Shown piece after piece: positions 1-12,700 of a DNA stretch of 64,000 nt (position 1 is its first letter; each line of letters opens with the position of its first letter). The position numbers and the translations under genes are program-made. Origin of the DNA: Bolinopsis microptera (Eukaryota > Ctenophora > Tentaculata > Lobata > Bolinopsidae). The notes beneath the pieces are model-generated. The model was not told where the DNA came from and made no database searches. It worked only from the letters and a program-made list of their open reading frames with translations. The stretch lies in contig NC_087082.1 of the NCBI RefSeq assembly GCF_026151205.1, forward strand, positions 18,073,401 to 18,137,400, in the 5' to 3' direction.

Positions 1-1140
1 GTCACAATTTTCGGCACTAAAAGTCTTATTTCTTGCCAAAATTTTTATTATTTCATGCTGATTTGAAGGCCATTAAGGCATTTGACCCAGTCAAAAAAGT
101 TTAAGTTTTATATCTTTTACGGTTTTTGTGGAACATTGTGTTAAAGTTGATGCCGTGTTGTCAGTAAAATGGTACAGATATACCTATATAATATATTGTC
201 TCGCTTAATATATAGCAAGATTATACATTAGTTTATCATATTTTATTAATATAGTGAGGTGTAGTATTGCCAGATCCTAATTCAATTTCTAAAGGAGTTT
301 TATATTGACAGAAAACGATGTAACAGATTCGATATATTTTAATGTTGCCGTAGGGTGGCAAGTCCACATTCAACGAAGTCCGATAGTTTCACTGTACCCT
401 AATATATAGGTCAGCTGACATGCAGTCATGACAGTCATCAGTCATGTGACTGAGACTCAAAATATCGGACAAATCTCAGGAATATAAAACTAACTTAATA
501 GCAGTTTTGTCCTTATGGAGTATAGACATATCTGACTTTTAGCTCAATGTTGAGCCATCTAGGCTACTCAAATACCCTAAAAGCCTCAAAATGCAAAAGT
601 CAAAGGACAAATGTTATCAGTTTATATGGAACAAAACTACCAATATTTTAATGGCTGCTAATGGACCTCTAAGTTAATTTAATAAGTCAAGTACAGACTA
701 CAGGTTGTTCACGGTGACAAAAGAGGTATTTTAAGGAATCTCAATAACAATCGAGGAATGTTTTTTGTGATAATGGGACATGGCCTATTAATCTCATGAT
801 CTAAATTTTGAGTTGCAGTCGTACTATCAGTTACCTGGGGATTCAAATCCTAAAACTCTTCTTGCTGAAAACCAAAGTGGACACCATTTTTATTTTCATC
901 CCAATTAGTTTGTCGATCAGTTACTGTGTCAAATAGAGATTCACAACAATTTCAGGCTGCACTCCCTCCCCCTCTACCTCTATAGAATATTTCAAAATAT
1001 AAAAAATTTTGTGACGAATTGGGAGTATTAAATGACTACTTGTACTATATATTATATGTATAAAATGCATAGTTGTATACAGGCCATTGGATTTATTCCC
1101 CTTGGGCAAAATTTGTATTGTAATTGTTCAAGTAAAAATG
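1..1140. other. AT-rich stretch with no recognised gene
   Basis: No open frame of convincing length or composition, no splice-bounded exon and no repeat structure that I can recognise. A short run near 420-455 repeats ACAGTCAT/CAGTCATG-like words. Confidence 0.5.
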
Positions 1141-1199
1141 TTGCTATCTGCTGCTAACTGCTGCTAACTGCTGTTGCGCGCGCGATATTTGCATAACAT

Positions 1200-1480
1200 T
1201 TCGAAACATTTCGAGAAGAAAGCGGCGCACGCTACTTCGAAAAAATTTAGACGAGTAACATCCGTCAAAACGGACATTACTTGTAGCGCGATGCGTTACT
1301 GTGCCGCGCCGCGCACTCAATAAAACTTCTCACAGCGACATGATCGGCGAAATGCGCTACTGTAGCGCCGCGCGGAGCTGCCATGAATTGGCATCGTCAA
1401 TTAAAAACGTTACTCGTGTACATTTTTTCGAAGTAGCGCTAGTAGCTATAGCGCGCGTCGCTTTCTTCTCGAAAGAAATT
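1200..1480. repeat. CpG-rich inverted repeat, probably a small hairpin element
   Basis: The segment at about 1210-1247 (TTCGAGAAGAAAGCGGCGCA and following, ending CTACTTCGAAAAAA) recurs in reverse complement at about 1425-1474 (TTTTTTCGAAGTAGCG to TTCTTCTCGAA). Words of the type TAGCGCGATGCGTTACT recur between the arms (about 1285) and again at about 1797, so a related copy or extension lies to 1870. CpG density is far above the surrounding AT-rich DNA. No coding potential. Element class is not clear. Confidence 0.45.
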
Positions 1481-1969
1481 TATTTGAGTACCGTTTGTTA
1501 AATTTAAAACGTTTGATTTGAAATCTTTAAAACAACAATGATTTCTTTCCGGGGAGACAGAAAGGCGAAATTAAATAACTTTGTGGATATAAAGAGTTTT
1601 AGAGTTTTAGTTGACGATGTCAATTTTTGCAGCTCGGCAAGGCCCAACAACGTATTTTGCCAATCTAACGGTTGCGAGAAGCGTTATTGAGTGCGCGGCG
1701 CAGCCCAGTAACGCATCAAACTACAACAAGTTTAAATTTAAACTTGGAGCTACAATGTACAAGGCCAAAGGTAAATTTTAAATGTTTCTGCTTTGTAGCG
1801 CGATGCGTTACTTTTTCGTTAAATCGGAAAAATGCGCTACTGGGCTGCGATCAAGATTTGACATCGTCAATTAAGTTTTTGCCAATTATTTTAGTTGGAG
1901 AATATATTATATAAGAGAATATATTAAGGAAAACAAAATATATATACCAGTATCAATAAATGGACTGCC

Positions 1970-2660
1970 ATTAAAATAAAAAAAATTTATTATATGCAAA
2001 TGATGCTGATTTTGTAAATGGATTTAAAAATTTGCTGCTTATTTGCCCTAAAGTGCTGAAAGAGTGGAATCTAAATGTGAGAAAGAGTAAAACTGGGTTC
2101 GTTCGTAGATATATGACAACGGTGCTTTATTAAAAATAATGATCCCTGGAGGTGCTTTAAAAACCTTGGGTCGTTATTGTGCTCGCAGGTTGACACTAAG
2201 CATGAAATCATCGTGGCAAACTCCGCCTTTCACATATTTAGTAAGGTCTGGTTTGAGAAATCAAAGATTCCTCCTGCCAAGAAATTGCTTGTCCATGAGG
2301 CTCTGGTGATATCTGTGCTGTTGAAAAACTGTGCATCCTGGAGCGCACTCAAACATGTTCTATCCAAATTAGATACCTGCTCAAGGAAACATCTAAGGAA
2401 GATATTGAACATACACCGGCCAACAAGGGTCATTAACAATAAAGAGTTTTACCATTGCTGCTATACAGTTCAAAATTGGGACTCTCAATCACTGAGAGTG
2501 TAAGGAAACCAAGGTGGACATTACTTGGCCACATTATTTGTATGGACGATAACTGCCTACTAGTCTTAGCTCTCAGATTTACCCTAACATCAGGTGAACT
2601 GAATAGTGGCAGACAGGGCATGTGCTTACTAGGTGCTATTCAAGACGATTGAAAAGAATG
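1970..2660 (+). pseudogene. Relic of a LINE reverse transcriptase (3' part of ORF2)
   Basis: Conceptual translation near 1992 reads LYANDADFVNGF, recognisable as the YADD-box region of a non-LTR retrotransposon reverse transcriptase, with the second residue of the box altered (A-N-D-A-D). It is followed in shifting frames by the usual C-terminal thumb pattern: a Lys/Thr-rich turn (VRKSKTGF), then SQVDTKHEI, CASWSALKHVLSKLD and RKPRWTLLGHIICMDDN, the last matching the R-x-RW-x-L-GHI-x-RM block of LINE ORF2 tails. At least two frameshifts and stop codons break it. It is a dead fragment, not a host gene. Confidence 0.6.
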
Positions 2661-3232
2661 TTGGCTTAAACTTTAATCATCGGTCTGGTTGGCATGGGCA
2701 AGTTGGCTGGTAACTGGTTTCCCCTTAACCGTTTCTGCAACAGAACAGCTCTTTGTCCAGCCAGTCAGACTGATTATGTAACCTTGCAACATTGAAATAC
2801 TTCAGAATTGCACTGACTGCACAGAAAGCATTGTGCATGCAGCATGAGGATACACATATGCTGGAGCGATACTTTACGGATCGATTATTACAGAGGTGGC
2901 TCATGGAATGTGGCTGGATTTGTCGACGATCTCACAGACCTGAGAGTTTATGGGTTAGAACAACTCAAATGGTTATATTGTAGCCTCTGAAATGATTAAA
3001 AAAGTAGGAAAATCCACCTCAGTTCGAAATGTTAGTATATCGCTGTATAAAAATACAGAGACTTGGACCCACCATCACAAATTACAGGTAAATTTTGAGG
3101 ATTTGGACGTCTCGCATACAATAAGCAAATATTTGCTTGCTCGCCCCTTCATTGTGAGGGATTAGCTCCACCTCCATCATTAAAACTAGTGATACACCAA
3201 TGAACTCATGATGAAATTTTATTACGAGCATT

Positions 3233-4062
3233 GTGTTGGGAAAAGAACTGAAAATCGACAACGTCGACCATGACATTTGTGGAGATATGGACAGAGAAAT
3301 ATTCATGACTCCGTCTGTTTACAAAAGGCATCTGACACTCTGGCTTGTGGAAGCAATAGACCTCCGTCAACGGCAGGAATGCCATATGGCTAGCATGATG
3401 GAGATCATCCATTGCTTCAAGACGGGAGCGTTAGAAGACAAGGAAAAGGTGATCAGGCTGCAGGGCCAGCAGCTTAAGCAAAAGGACAAACAACTACAGT
3501 TGCTCAAGGCGTCAGTTGAGGAGACAGTGCAAACAACGGTGGAGTCATGGATTCAGAGCTACAGTGCAGCTTTACAACAGAAAGGTGAATGTGGTACGGT
3601 CTGCATTCTGCAACAGTAACATCCTGAAGAAGGTGATGAAGAGTGTGGCTGCAGAGGAGGACATGAGCAAGAACCTGATTATGTTTGGGCTGAAGCCTGA
3701 AAGAAGAGGAGGAAGAACAGCTTCCAGTGCTAGTAACCGCAGTTTTGGAGGAGATCGGGGAGAAACCTCACTTCGAAGTGACTAGAGTCGGCTGGAAGAG
3801 GCCAGGTAGTACGGCTATCTGACCAGTCAAGATCACCGTCCCAAGCTCAACAGCAGTTCATCAGATTCTGATGAAAACAGAGAGACTGAGGCTAGTTGAG
3901 ATCCACAAAGATGTATGGATCTGTCCAGATAGATCCAGCAAAGAACGAGCAACAAGGAAGCATCTGGTCACTGACCTGAAGAAGAAGAGGGCTGAACAGA
4001 CTCATCTCGACCGCTACATCCGGTGCAGGAAGGTCTGTAGCCGTGATAAGAAGCCCCCATGA
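3233..4062 (+). pseudogene. Relic of a LINE ORF1-like protein (coiled coil plus RRM-like domain)
   Basis: The first open stretch (to 3619) encodes a Gln/Lys-rich coiled-coil segment around residues 65-110. A frame change follows, with SKNLIMFGLKPE near 3665-3700, the conserved start of the RRM-like nucleic-acid-binding domain of LINE ORF1 proteins. Another frame change leads to the end of that domain with VWICPDRSSKERATRKHLV (3915-3975) and a basic tail RCRKVCSRDKK. At least two frameshifts make it non-functional as one protein. It lies downstream of, not upstream of, the reverse transcriptase relic, so the two are probably separate insertions or a rearranged copy. Confidence 0.5.
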
Positions 4063-5880
4063 AGTAATTTATGTCTCTCGGACACTGATCAGTATATAAA
4101 GGTGTAATTCGAGTATCTCAAGAGTTTTCGGACGTTATCTGTATTTGAGAGACAAAAATATAATTTACATACTTTATTTTTTTATTGTTTCACATTTCAT
4201 TATTACTAGGTGGAGGTGATGTTATTGAGACTTTGGGTGGCCATAAAACTCGTGTTTTGAAAGTTGAAAGTTGTCCTCTGTACTTGTTTCACTGACCCAC
4301 GCTTTTTAGCATTTATACATCTCGGCCCAATTTATATGTTTGTTCGATTTGCTGTACATTTGTATATTAATTGCTATTTTGTAAAAGTTTCGAATCAAAA
4401 ATCATATATGAGGGCTGGGGGAATCACATAAAAAGCCTTTCTGTCATGTAATGGAATTGATAAAAATTCGAAAGACTTTAGATTATATATATATGCACTC
4501 TCTGCTCAAAGAGGAAAATCCTCTTTTACAGTTACATCATTTCTTTGCTGCTAAATACATTATCTAAAGTTTACTAATTTATTTCTTTGAATAGATATGT
4601 ATGAACGAAATTCAAAGCATGGATATCTCTACTGCTAATTACAAGTAAGTAATTCAAGCTGCCTTCTCTTTCATATAATAAATCAATAATAATTAACGTA
4701 TATGTCTGGGCAGTGGATTGGCTTGATATAAACCCTTGCTATACTTACTTAGATGCTGCTGCTCAGTTTACAAAGAAAAATACCATCGATATATTATCAT
4801 ATACATTAATATGGAATAAGTGATAATTAAACATGTACATAGATACACATTAACTTATAACCAAATAGAAACCAACTGGTCAAAACAGAGATATGTTCAG
4901 GAATTCAAATCAAATCAGTATAAATTCCTAATTTATGTTCATTTCATATAGCACCACTGACCACGAAGAGTTCAAACCTTATGGGGTTTTATAGTTGTAT
5001 GCAAAATTGAAAATTCTAAGCATTCTCTAATCAGTACTAACCGCATCAACCAATACTGATAGCAACGAAAGTTACAAAAGTTCAAAGTCTTGTCTAGCTG
5101 AGAGGTATCATTAAGAAACGTGTTGCTGAATTGTATCTGATTAGCAGAAGATTGCCAGGGAGATTTCGTTAAGTTTAACTTATAGTACTGATGATTTAGT
5201 ATAGACTACTGAAATATTATGACGTATTCCAGGGAGAAATTATCTTCCTTTCTCCGATGTAGCATGATCCAATGACAACCTCACGTGCCATACACACACA
5301 CAGGCGTTATAATGCTGGTTACACGGCCGTTCAATGGTACGATAAGCTTACGAAAACCTGATAATATCACTTGTATTGTATGAATCCGACTGTTGAGTAG
5401 ACAAATCACAGGACCTACCCGTAAAACCTATATCATTCTTCATCCTCTATCAATAGTTTTTGTTGTACCACTGATTGCGTTGTACCTGGATCTATTTTTA
5501 TTTGTATTTGCGGTTGATGGAAATGTTGAAGAAAGGCGTCAGTCTCCAGAGACGCCGAACTAATGCCCAATCTTTTAGAAATCGTCGTGAGTAATTTAAA
5601 CTGGGAGATGAGTTTTGAAGTGTTTACATTACATACCTAACAGTACATTCAGATAACATTAAACATTGTTCATTTTACACCCTTTATGCCTCTTTGAAAT
5701 GTGTGTGTTCACTGTAAACAGCTGATCAATGTAACACACGAGAATCACGACCCAATTATTAACTGTACAAGCTCTACAATTTACATATAAAGGAAACCAC
5801 TAACTTCTCTAAAAGTTAAAACTGGATCCACAAACCCGCAAGATCCACGAGCCGAGCCGAAAAATCCTCAACCAATCACA
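4063..5880. other. AT-rich intergenic DNA, nothing recognised
   Basis: No exon-like open frame, RNA gene or organised repeat seen. A short CA run (about 5293-5302) is present. Confidence 0.5.
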
Positions 5881-5892
5881 AGTATTTTCAAC

Positions 5893-5966
5893 ACCACGTG
5901 ACAGAACGGCACCCAACCACACGCCCCACTCTACCACGTGACCTACCACGTGACCTGGCACGTGAC
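5893..5966. promoter_or_regulatory. Cluster of four CACGTG E-boxes
   Basis: CACGTG occurs at 5895-5900, 5935-5940, 5947-5952 and 5959-5964, each followed by AC, giving the CACGTGAC context bound by basic helix-loop-helix-zipper factors (USF, MITF/TFE, MYC families). Four hits in 70 bases is well above chance for AT-rich DNA. It is about 3.6 kb upstream of the distal first exon of the formin gene, so the target gene is uncertain. Confidence 0.45.
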
Positions 5967-6024
5967 CTGGCTGAATGTTGGAACGTGCTGACGGATTGTC
6001 TGAAGTGAGTGCGAAGTAACGAGT

Positions 6025-6090
6025 TGACTGCCCAGGTTATATAGAGCATGCTGTAGTTGACTGCCCAGGTTATATAGAGCACGCTGTAGT
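6025..6090 (+). repeat. Two tandem copies of a 33-bp unit containing TATATAG
   Basis: GTTGACTGCCCAGGTTATAT followed by AGAGCAYGCTGTA is present twice head to tail, differing at one base. Each copy carries TTATATAG, which could serve as a TATA-like element, and both lie about 60 bases after the E-box cluster. No coding exon follows in the next 3 kb that I can identify. Confidence 0.5.
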
Positions 6091-6878
6091 TGACAGGCCG
6101 ACTGAAAGCGAAACCTCTGCACCGTCACATCTTGGTTTTTTGACCGGTCTCGGTTCCTGTTAAGTACCGTGCTGGGTTAGCTTGTACTGCTCTGGATTTA
6201 TTGTTGGCTATTATGTCAATATATTTGTTAGTGTATTAGTTAACTTTACCAACGTCTGTGCTGTCTGGATATTACATCTAAGGGTTCCTTTATTCGACTA
6301 TGTTAAAATATATGCACTTTGCCCGTCCTAGCTTTCTGATTTACCTGAATAACCGATTGTTCTTTATTTACCCTCTCAAAGTCTGCCATTGGTTTAGTTA
6401 GTAATTGCAATCATACGGTTTGATATAATAATTGCCGATTGTCTAATTTCTGCAGCCTGCAAGCTGATTAGATTACCCCATTTTAGCTGCTTGTTTTCCC
6501 TTCCCATCACCTACCTCGCAACTCGTCTACATTCACTGCTGGCTTATACATTTATGCTGCTTCTTTTCAAACTAATTAAGGATTCAATAAAAATCACTGT
6601 CAGGTGTAATTGCTACATTTGCTAAACGCTGCATTTTATTCGTTACTTTCAGTTGGAATTAATTGCCGTTTGAGCGCACACTTTACAATTTCACGCTTAA
6701 TAATATTTTGCTTGGCTAACACGAAACTGAAAGGACAAAGGATTGTGGTTTAATGAAATCGTTTGTTGTCTGTATGTTTTCATGTCCTGTTGAACCGATA
6801 ACTTTGTAGTCTGTAATGATTTAAAGTCATTCATCAGTTATTAAGTGCTTAATCGTAAACCTGCCTGCATAGTGCATA

Positions 6879-7818
6879 ACGGGTGATGAATAAAAAATGG
6901 GACTACATGTTTTTTAGCCCTCAGATTCCACCTGAACAAAATTTTGATATTTTACCACAACCACCAGTTACTCTGAACGATACTCGAACAGTTTCCGCCC
7001 CCATTTGATCAAATTGGTTGATCTTTGTCCCCGATAATGGTCTCGAACTAGGGGAGGGGTCCTATAAAAGTTTTACAGTAAAGCACTGTTCACAGAAGTC
7101 GCCTCACAGGTAGTTAAAGCTTCCATACCAAAAAATATTTAGCAGAGAGTATGCTGAATTTTATGCTTAAGACGAGGGTTCAACACCCATCAGCGTAGCT
7201 AAAACCAGTAAGAAGATATTTGAGCTCAAAACCACCTGAGGGGTAAAATTTTACCGTGTGAAAGATCGAGGCTAGGTCAACTATCGGCTTTAGCATGGTC
7301 TATAATGGTTCCACGTAAAAATCAAAGTGCTTGGAGCCTTGCCTGGTGTTGTTCCTACAAGAAAATATCCCCAAAGGGTGGAAGGTGGTTCGTTAGGATG
7401 GGGCTAGATCGTATTTTTCTATGAAAACCACATCTTTATTTGCCATAGGGTTAATTTCGTCCCAAAAGTGATCGACCAAAGTAAATTTTGACAATCTCAA
7501 CCCATAGAGGACTTCTTTAGTATCCTGGCAACACATGTACATGCCCAGAATATGGCTAACAAGCATACATGGGCCCTAGGGCACAAAAGAAGAGACTGCG
7601 CCAACACGATTTTAGGCCCAACTGTACAGACGAATTTTTGAGCTTGAAGAAAGAAGCCCTCCTGAACCAATCAAAATGGGCTCATGGGCGCTTGTCATTG
7701 ACCATACTTGTTCAAAATTGCCCGCTTTACAACGCTGTTTCATTGGTTTGAACCAAAAATAGTTTTATCGACACTAAAAAGACCCTTGAAAAACTCCCAT
7801 TTTTTAGTCATCACCCGT
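6879..7818. mobile_element. Non-autonomous DNA element with TIRs (MITE-like), 940 bp
   Basis: The left end ACGGGTGATGAATAAAAAAT (to GGGA) and the right end TCCCATTTTTTAGTCATCAC (to CCGT) are inverted copies over about 24 bases with one mismatch. A TA dinucleotide flanks each end (6877-6878 and 7819-7820), as expected for a TA-target family such as Tc1/mariner relatives. The interior has no transposase-like open frame; the 60-codon frame at 7569 has no recognisable motif. Flanking DNA carries similar words on both sides (CATCAGTTATTAAGTGCTTA near 6823 and a near copy near 7937), suggesting an older local duplication. Confidence 0.7.
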
Positions 7819-9422
7819 TAATACACATAAATCCTCTACCACTCTATATATTAATATAACTAACTAAATAGTTACTTATATACCTGTATACTGCCAATAA
7901 TACATCATGAGACGATTTAGTCGTTCAACAAGTCGTTCATCAGTTATTTAGTGCTTAGTTTAGAAGATAATACCATCTTACTAAGCCTTGTAGTGGTAGA
8001 TTCATGTGACAATTGCTCTCTTGGATCTGGGAAACAAGTCAGCTTATTTGTGTTTGATAACTTTTGGATACTGACTGATGAATTACTGATGAATTTTTGA
8101 TTAAGAATGCCACGCCCTCTTTCCAGGACATTACTTTTATACCTCCAAGATTTATCATCACTTCCTGATATTTTCCTCGGCCATTTTTATAACATAAAGC
8201 ACAAAGTTGTAAACATACCTGCAATCTGTACAATTCCTCTACCAATCTAAATATTGCAACATGACATTCTAACTAACTAACTGGTTAATTATATCTTTAT
8301 ATACCTGCATACTGTACTGCCAGTAATACCTCACATAATAATGCCAGTAATACTCCCTCATATCCGCATACCACCCAACTACAAAGACCCAATAATAGCG
8401 ACCTGTACAAAGAGCCTGCAGAGAGGCAGCAGCAGCATCGTCACTGTGTGTACTAGCTGTTATAACACGTATACGGCCACTTTACCGTTAACTATGTACT
8501 ATATATGAGCAATGCTCATTGAGCATGTCCTCACTACTTCATTTGTCTTTATATGCTGCTCTCCTGCTTGTCCCGCTACATTTAGCGTCAACAAGATTAA
8601 TGTACACTAGCTTGCGCAGACGTTTTAATTTGATTTTGTTCTGCTAATATGTTAATTGTTAATTGTTAATCCCCCGGTTGGCGAGTGTATTATCCTCATT
8701 AACTTCTCAGTAATTAGTAGGGGTTGGTCGGGTAAATGCCTCCTGTAATCCACCCATAACGTCTCCTTACCTACTACTACCGTATGTAGTGCATACCCTT
8801 AGATTCTGTGCAGTGACCGAATCTTTACTCTAGCCTGTTGTTAGTGTCGTTTGGTATAGCACAGAGTATTTACTTACGTTAGCCAGTAAGCCTAGTTTGG
8901 GCAGAGTACAAATCTTAATTTTAACCTTGCTCTAACCTTGACATAACACAAATCTTTACTTTAACCTTGCCCTAACGGATTTGAGCGGCTTCATTTCATC
9001 GACTTTGTAAGACTTGTTTAAAAGTTGTAGCAGTGCCCTCATACATTCATACTTTAGTTGGCGGATGACGTCATCGATAATGAACATTGTACCTTGAAGC
9101 CGTATCTGATGTGTGCCATGAAGTGCCCTTTAGTTTGGTGTTGATACTCTCAGACTTATCACCTTCAGTCACGAGTTTAGTTTGTGCCCGCTTAACGTTC
9201 AGCTCATATTGTTTAACTGATTCATGGAAGAAACGTTATCATTTTTACAAGTTTCGCTTCAGCACTTACCAGTATTCTATTAGTCTATCGCTAGTGAGAT
9301 AGTTCGTTATATTAAATTAAATGTAGCGTTGCTAAGTTAAGAAAAATACATTCAGCCCAGAGCAATGTAGTGAAATCTTCCGAAATTCGGACCTCCAATC
9401 TTGGAACATTCACAACACATCC
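7819..9422. other. Intergenic DNA with diverged local duplications
   Basis: A segment near 7855-7915 (CTAACTAA, TATATACCTG, TACTGCCA, AATACATC) has a diverged copy near 8265-8335. No exon recognised. The 5' flank of the distal first formin exon is in the right part of this stretch. Confidence 0.45.
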
Positions 9423-9439
9423 TTGGCGACCCGAACCTC

Positions 9440-9537
9440 TAAACCTCCATCTCCAACCTCTCCAACACCAACCTCTCCAACACCAACCCTCTCCAACACC
9501 AACCCTCTCCAACACCGACCCTCTCCAACCTCTCCAA
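9440..9537 (+). repeat. CCAACCTCTCCAACA-type minisatellite just before the distal start codon
   Basis: CCAACC(C)TCTCCAACA units of about 15 bases repeat six or so times and end at the ATG at 9540. The frame is open through the repeat (Pro/Thr/Ser-rich) but has no ATG before 9540, so it is more likely 5' UTR. Confidence 0.6.
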
Positions 9538-9539
9538 CA

Positions 9540-9738
9540 ATGTCACTACCACGACCCAACTACCTCTCCAGAGGAGACTCTTTGAAGAGCATCAACAAGA
9601 CGATGACGATGACGACAGAGTACACTGATGATGACTACAGGAACATGGTGATTACACTAGAGGACAACAACAAGAAGGACAGCAAGTATTGGAGCTTGAA
9701 GAGGATGAAAAGTCAGAGTCTCAGCTTTAAGAGCCGGG
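9540..9738 (+). CDS. Distal alternative first coding exon of the formin gene
   Basis: ATG at 9540 is preceded by CAACA and opens a 66-codon acidic-then-basic segment (MSLPRPNYLSRGDSLKS, then a Thr/Asp run, then YWSLKRMKSQSLSFKSR) that ends at a good donor, GGGG|GTGAGC. It leaves phase 1, which is exactly what the exon at 15310 requires. The frame upstream of the ATG is only a minisatellite. No known domain is in this exon. It could instead belong to a separate small gene, but the phase match with 15310 and then 18695 argues for the formin. Confidence 0.5.
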
Positions 9739-12700
9739 GTGAGCATCTCAATCACACTGAGTAATCACACTCTACTCACTTTTATAACACTTTTATAACA
9801 CTGTACTCACTTCAATCACACTGAGTAATCACACTCTACTCACTTTTATAACACTTTTATAACACTGTACTCACTTCAATCACACTGAGTAATCACACTC
9901 TACTCACTTTTATAACACTTTTATGACACTGTACTCACTGCAATCACACTGAGTAATCACACTCTACTAATTTTTATAACAATTTTATAACACTGTACTA
10001 ACTGAAATCACACTGAGTAATCACACTCTACTCACTTTTATAACACTTTTATAACACTGTACTAACTGAATTTACACTTTATTCTTACTGTATGTTATAT
10101 GAAATGAAAAACTGCAGGTTAGGATGGAGGGGACCCCTTTTAATCAACATTGTACAATAAACTTTCTGTCTAGCATTGCAATTAATTTAGAATGTACAAC
10201 GACCAGAAGTGATTTAGTATTCCCCTGAGATCTGAGATGATCAGTGTTCAACACTGAATGATATTATTGTCATCACCACATGTCTTGGCACCAGATCAAA
10301 CCATTACACATGCATGATGCACGTCACTAGAACACTTTAGATTTATACTTTATCTGTTTTCGAGTCATTCTCAGGTACAACACTTTAAAATTGCTGTTTT
10401 TTCACTGATAAGTGATATAAAGGTCCATGATGCTATATCTGAGTGAGAAAGTGGTGTACAAAACAGTGATAAGTAATAATATTTTTGTTAGGGATGCTAG
10501 TACCAAATACTATCCGATTCCTTATCTCAGTGTAAAATACAGCCGCTTTTAGTCATTAATTTGGAGGAGTTAAAATCTTAGTAAACATTCTAAAAATACG
10601 AAACGTTCGCCGATATTACAAACCATGAAACCATATGTCTTATATTTGAGTATTTGGTAGAGTATCATAACGATAATAACATGATGACCTCTTTTAAAAC
10701 CCCGTGTCATATTTCAATATTCTTCACATAATTAGTTTAGTCTCTACACACTCATCCAGTACCCTCTGACCGTTATATCCACCAGCGTGCGCTTTTTCGC
10801 ATAGCGGGCTCTCACCAGCCCGCTGTCAAAGGGCCCGATATCTCTACAGCCCGCTCATGATATAGCCCGCTAACAAGTGACATTTAATTTGACCAGTAGC
10901 AATATAGCCCGGAGTTCTCTAAAATATTTTCAGTTTCTGTATCGTCTCCATGTGAAATTCCTTATTACACTGACTATATATACATTTTATTTTTGTGTCC
11001 GGTAGGGTCATGCAGCTCGTGAGCAGATGACATGATACTTTGATTTATATCAAAGTTATTATAACACACTACATAATACACATCAGCACTAGATAATCCC
11101 CCTATATTATTGATATTCATCGTCACTGACATTACATTCATTATTCCCACGGCCCAGGAATGCAGTCCATCTCCAGCCCCTATATACGACACAGCCCTTT
11201 ATGATTGGCTTACATTGAACACGTGACGTGTTACCATGGTTACAACAATTAGTGGTGACCTTCTCTAGAGTTGACTTTTATACAAGCTCCATTGTTTATT
11301 TATAAAATTATATATTAACTGTAATACGCCCGCTGGTGGATATAATCCACATCACCTCGACCCGCGGGCGGAAAAATCGTATAGCCCTCGGGCCCGATGG
11401 GCCCTCCGTGCTATACGAAAATATGTCCTCCTCGGGCTAGCGCCCTCGGGGACATATGAAATATTGCACGCGCGTGCGCGTGCAATATTTTGTTCCGCCC
11501 GCGAGTCTCCGGTGATATGTATATATATACCAAGAGGATATTATACCACATAATATAATATATCATATGTACAGGTTTGTGATAATGATGACATGTCACC
11601 CAACATTTTGACTATTAAGCTGTGATGACAGGAACTACTGACAGAAAACAATTTGGCAAGCTTCAACCATTACCTAAGCTATACACTGTACAGTATGAGC
11701 TAGATTGTTGGTTCTCGAATGTTCGTTTTGTTTGAAGGTTTTGGGTTTTGTAATAAACTTCAGCTGTTTCTAATCACGGCCACGCTTTGAAGAGAGCAGA
11801 CAGATTAAAGTTCAATAAGAGAATCTGTCCCTTATCTTCTGAATTTGTCCCTCATCTCTCAAGTTTTAAGATGTATCAGACACAGTTTCAGTATGGTGAG
11901 CTAGTATTAAAAGCAGTGTACTTGTCTCTTATCTTTTCTTATCAGTTGTATTATATGTAACAGTTTGACTTGATAAGGACCGAATCAAGCCGTCTCCTGA
12001 AAACCTTAATTTAATAAGACAGTCAAACCCAAAATCCAAAAGTTTCCAAAATTTTTAGATAATACAATTGAGTATAATATTATGAGGCAGATCTAGAGGT
12101 TAACTTGATCCTGGTTTAGCTCATCAACTAATAGTTCTGGTAATTATACATCAGGTGGTGGCACTGTCTGTCTGGGTAGTGTCAGCAGATTATTGTGTTT
12201 AATGTGCGGTAAATGTGGGCTGTGCCGTAATTTGTGTACTAAACGCTACTAGGAAGGGAATGTTAGTAAACAAGACCGTGTTTTTATGTCTTTAATTAGT
12301 CAGACTTAGTGTGTGATGTAATTATCCCTGCCGGATAACTTGAGGAGTACTGCACAAATAATACACAACATTTTAATGCTGGTCAAATTAAACAAATTTT
12401 AAATCTCAAATCCGGAATTGTCTTCTAGTAAGCAAGTTCTGGGGTATCTTCTGAGAGTTTAACACATGTGAGCGTGTCTGCACACTCCATCGCGGCACTT
12501 GACTGTTCCACTGGGACACCCGTCAGTGTTATCACCACCGTCATTATCATCAACATCAACGTAGTCAGGGTCATTGTCTCTGCGACCAGTATTCTTCCAG
12601 ACAGGTACGGAGCCGTAGTCGAAGATCTTGCAACCGTGGTGACCTCTGGCGGTGTAGAAGTAGCCCTTCATTCCCCAGGCACCCCAGGAGTTCCTCACAA

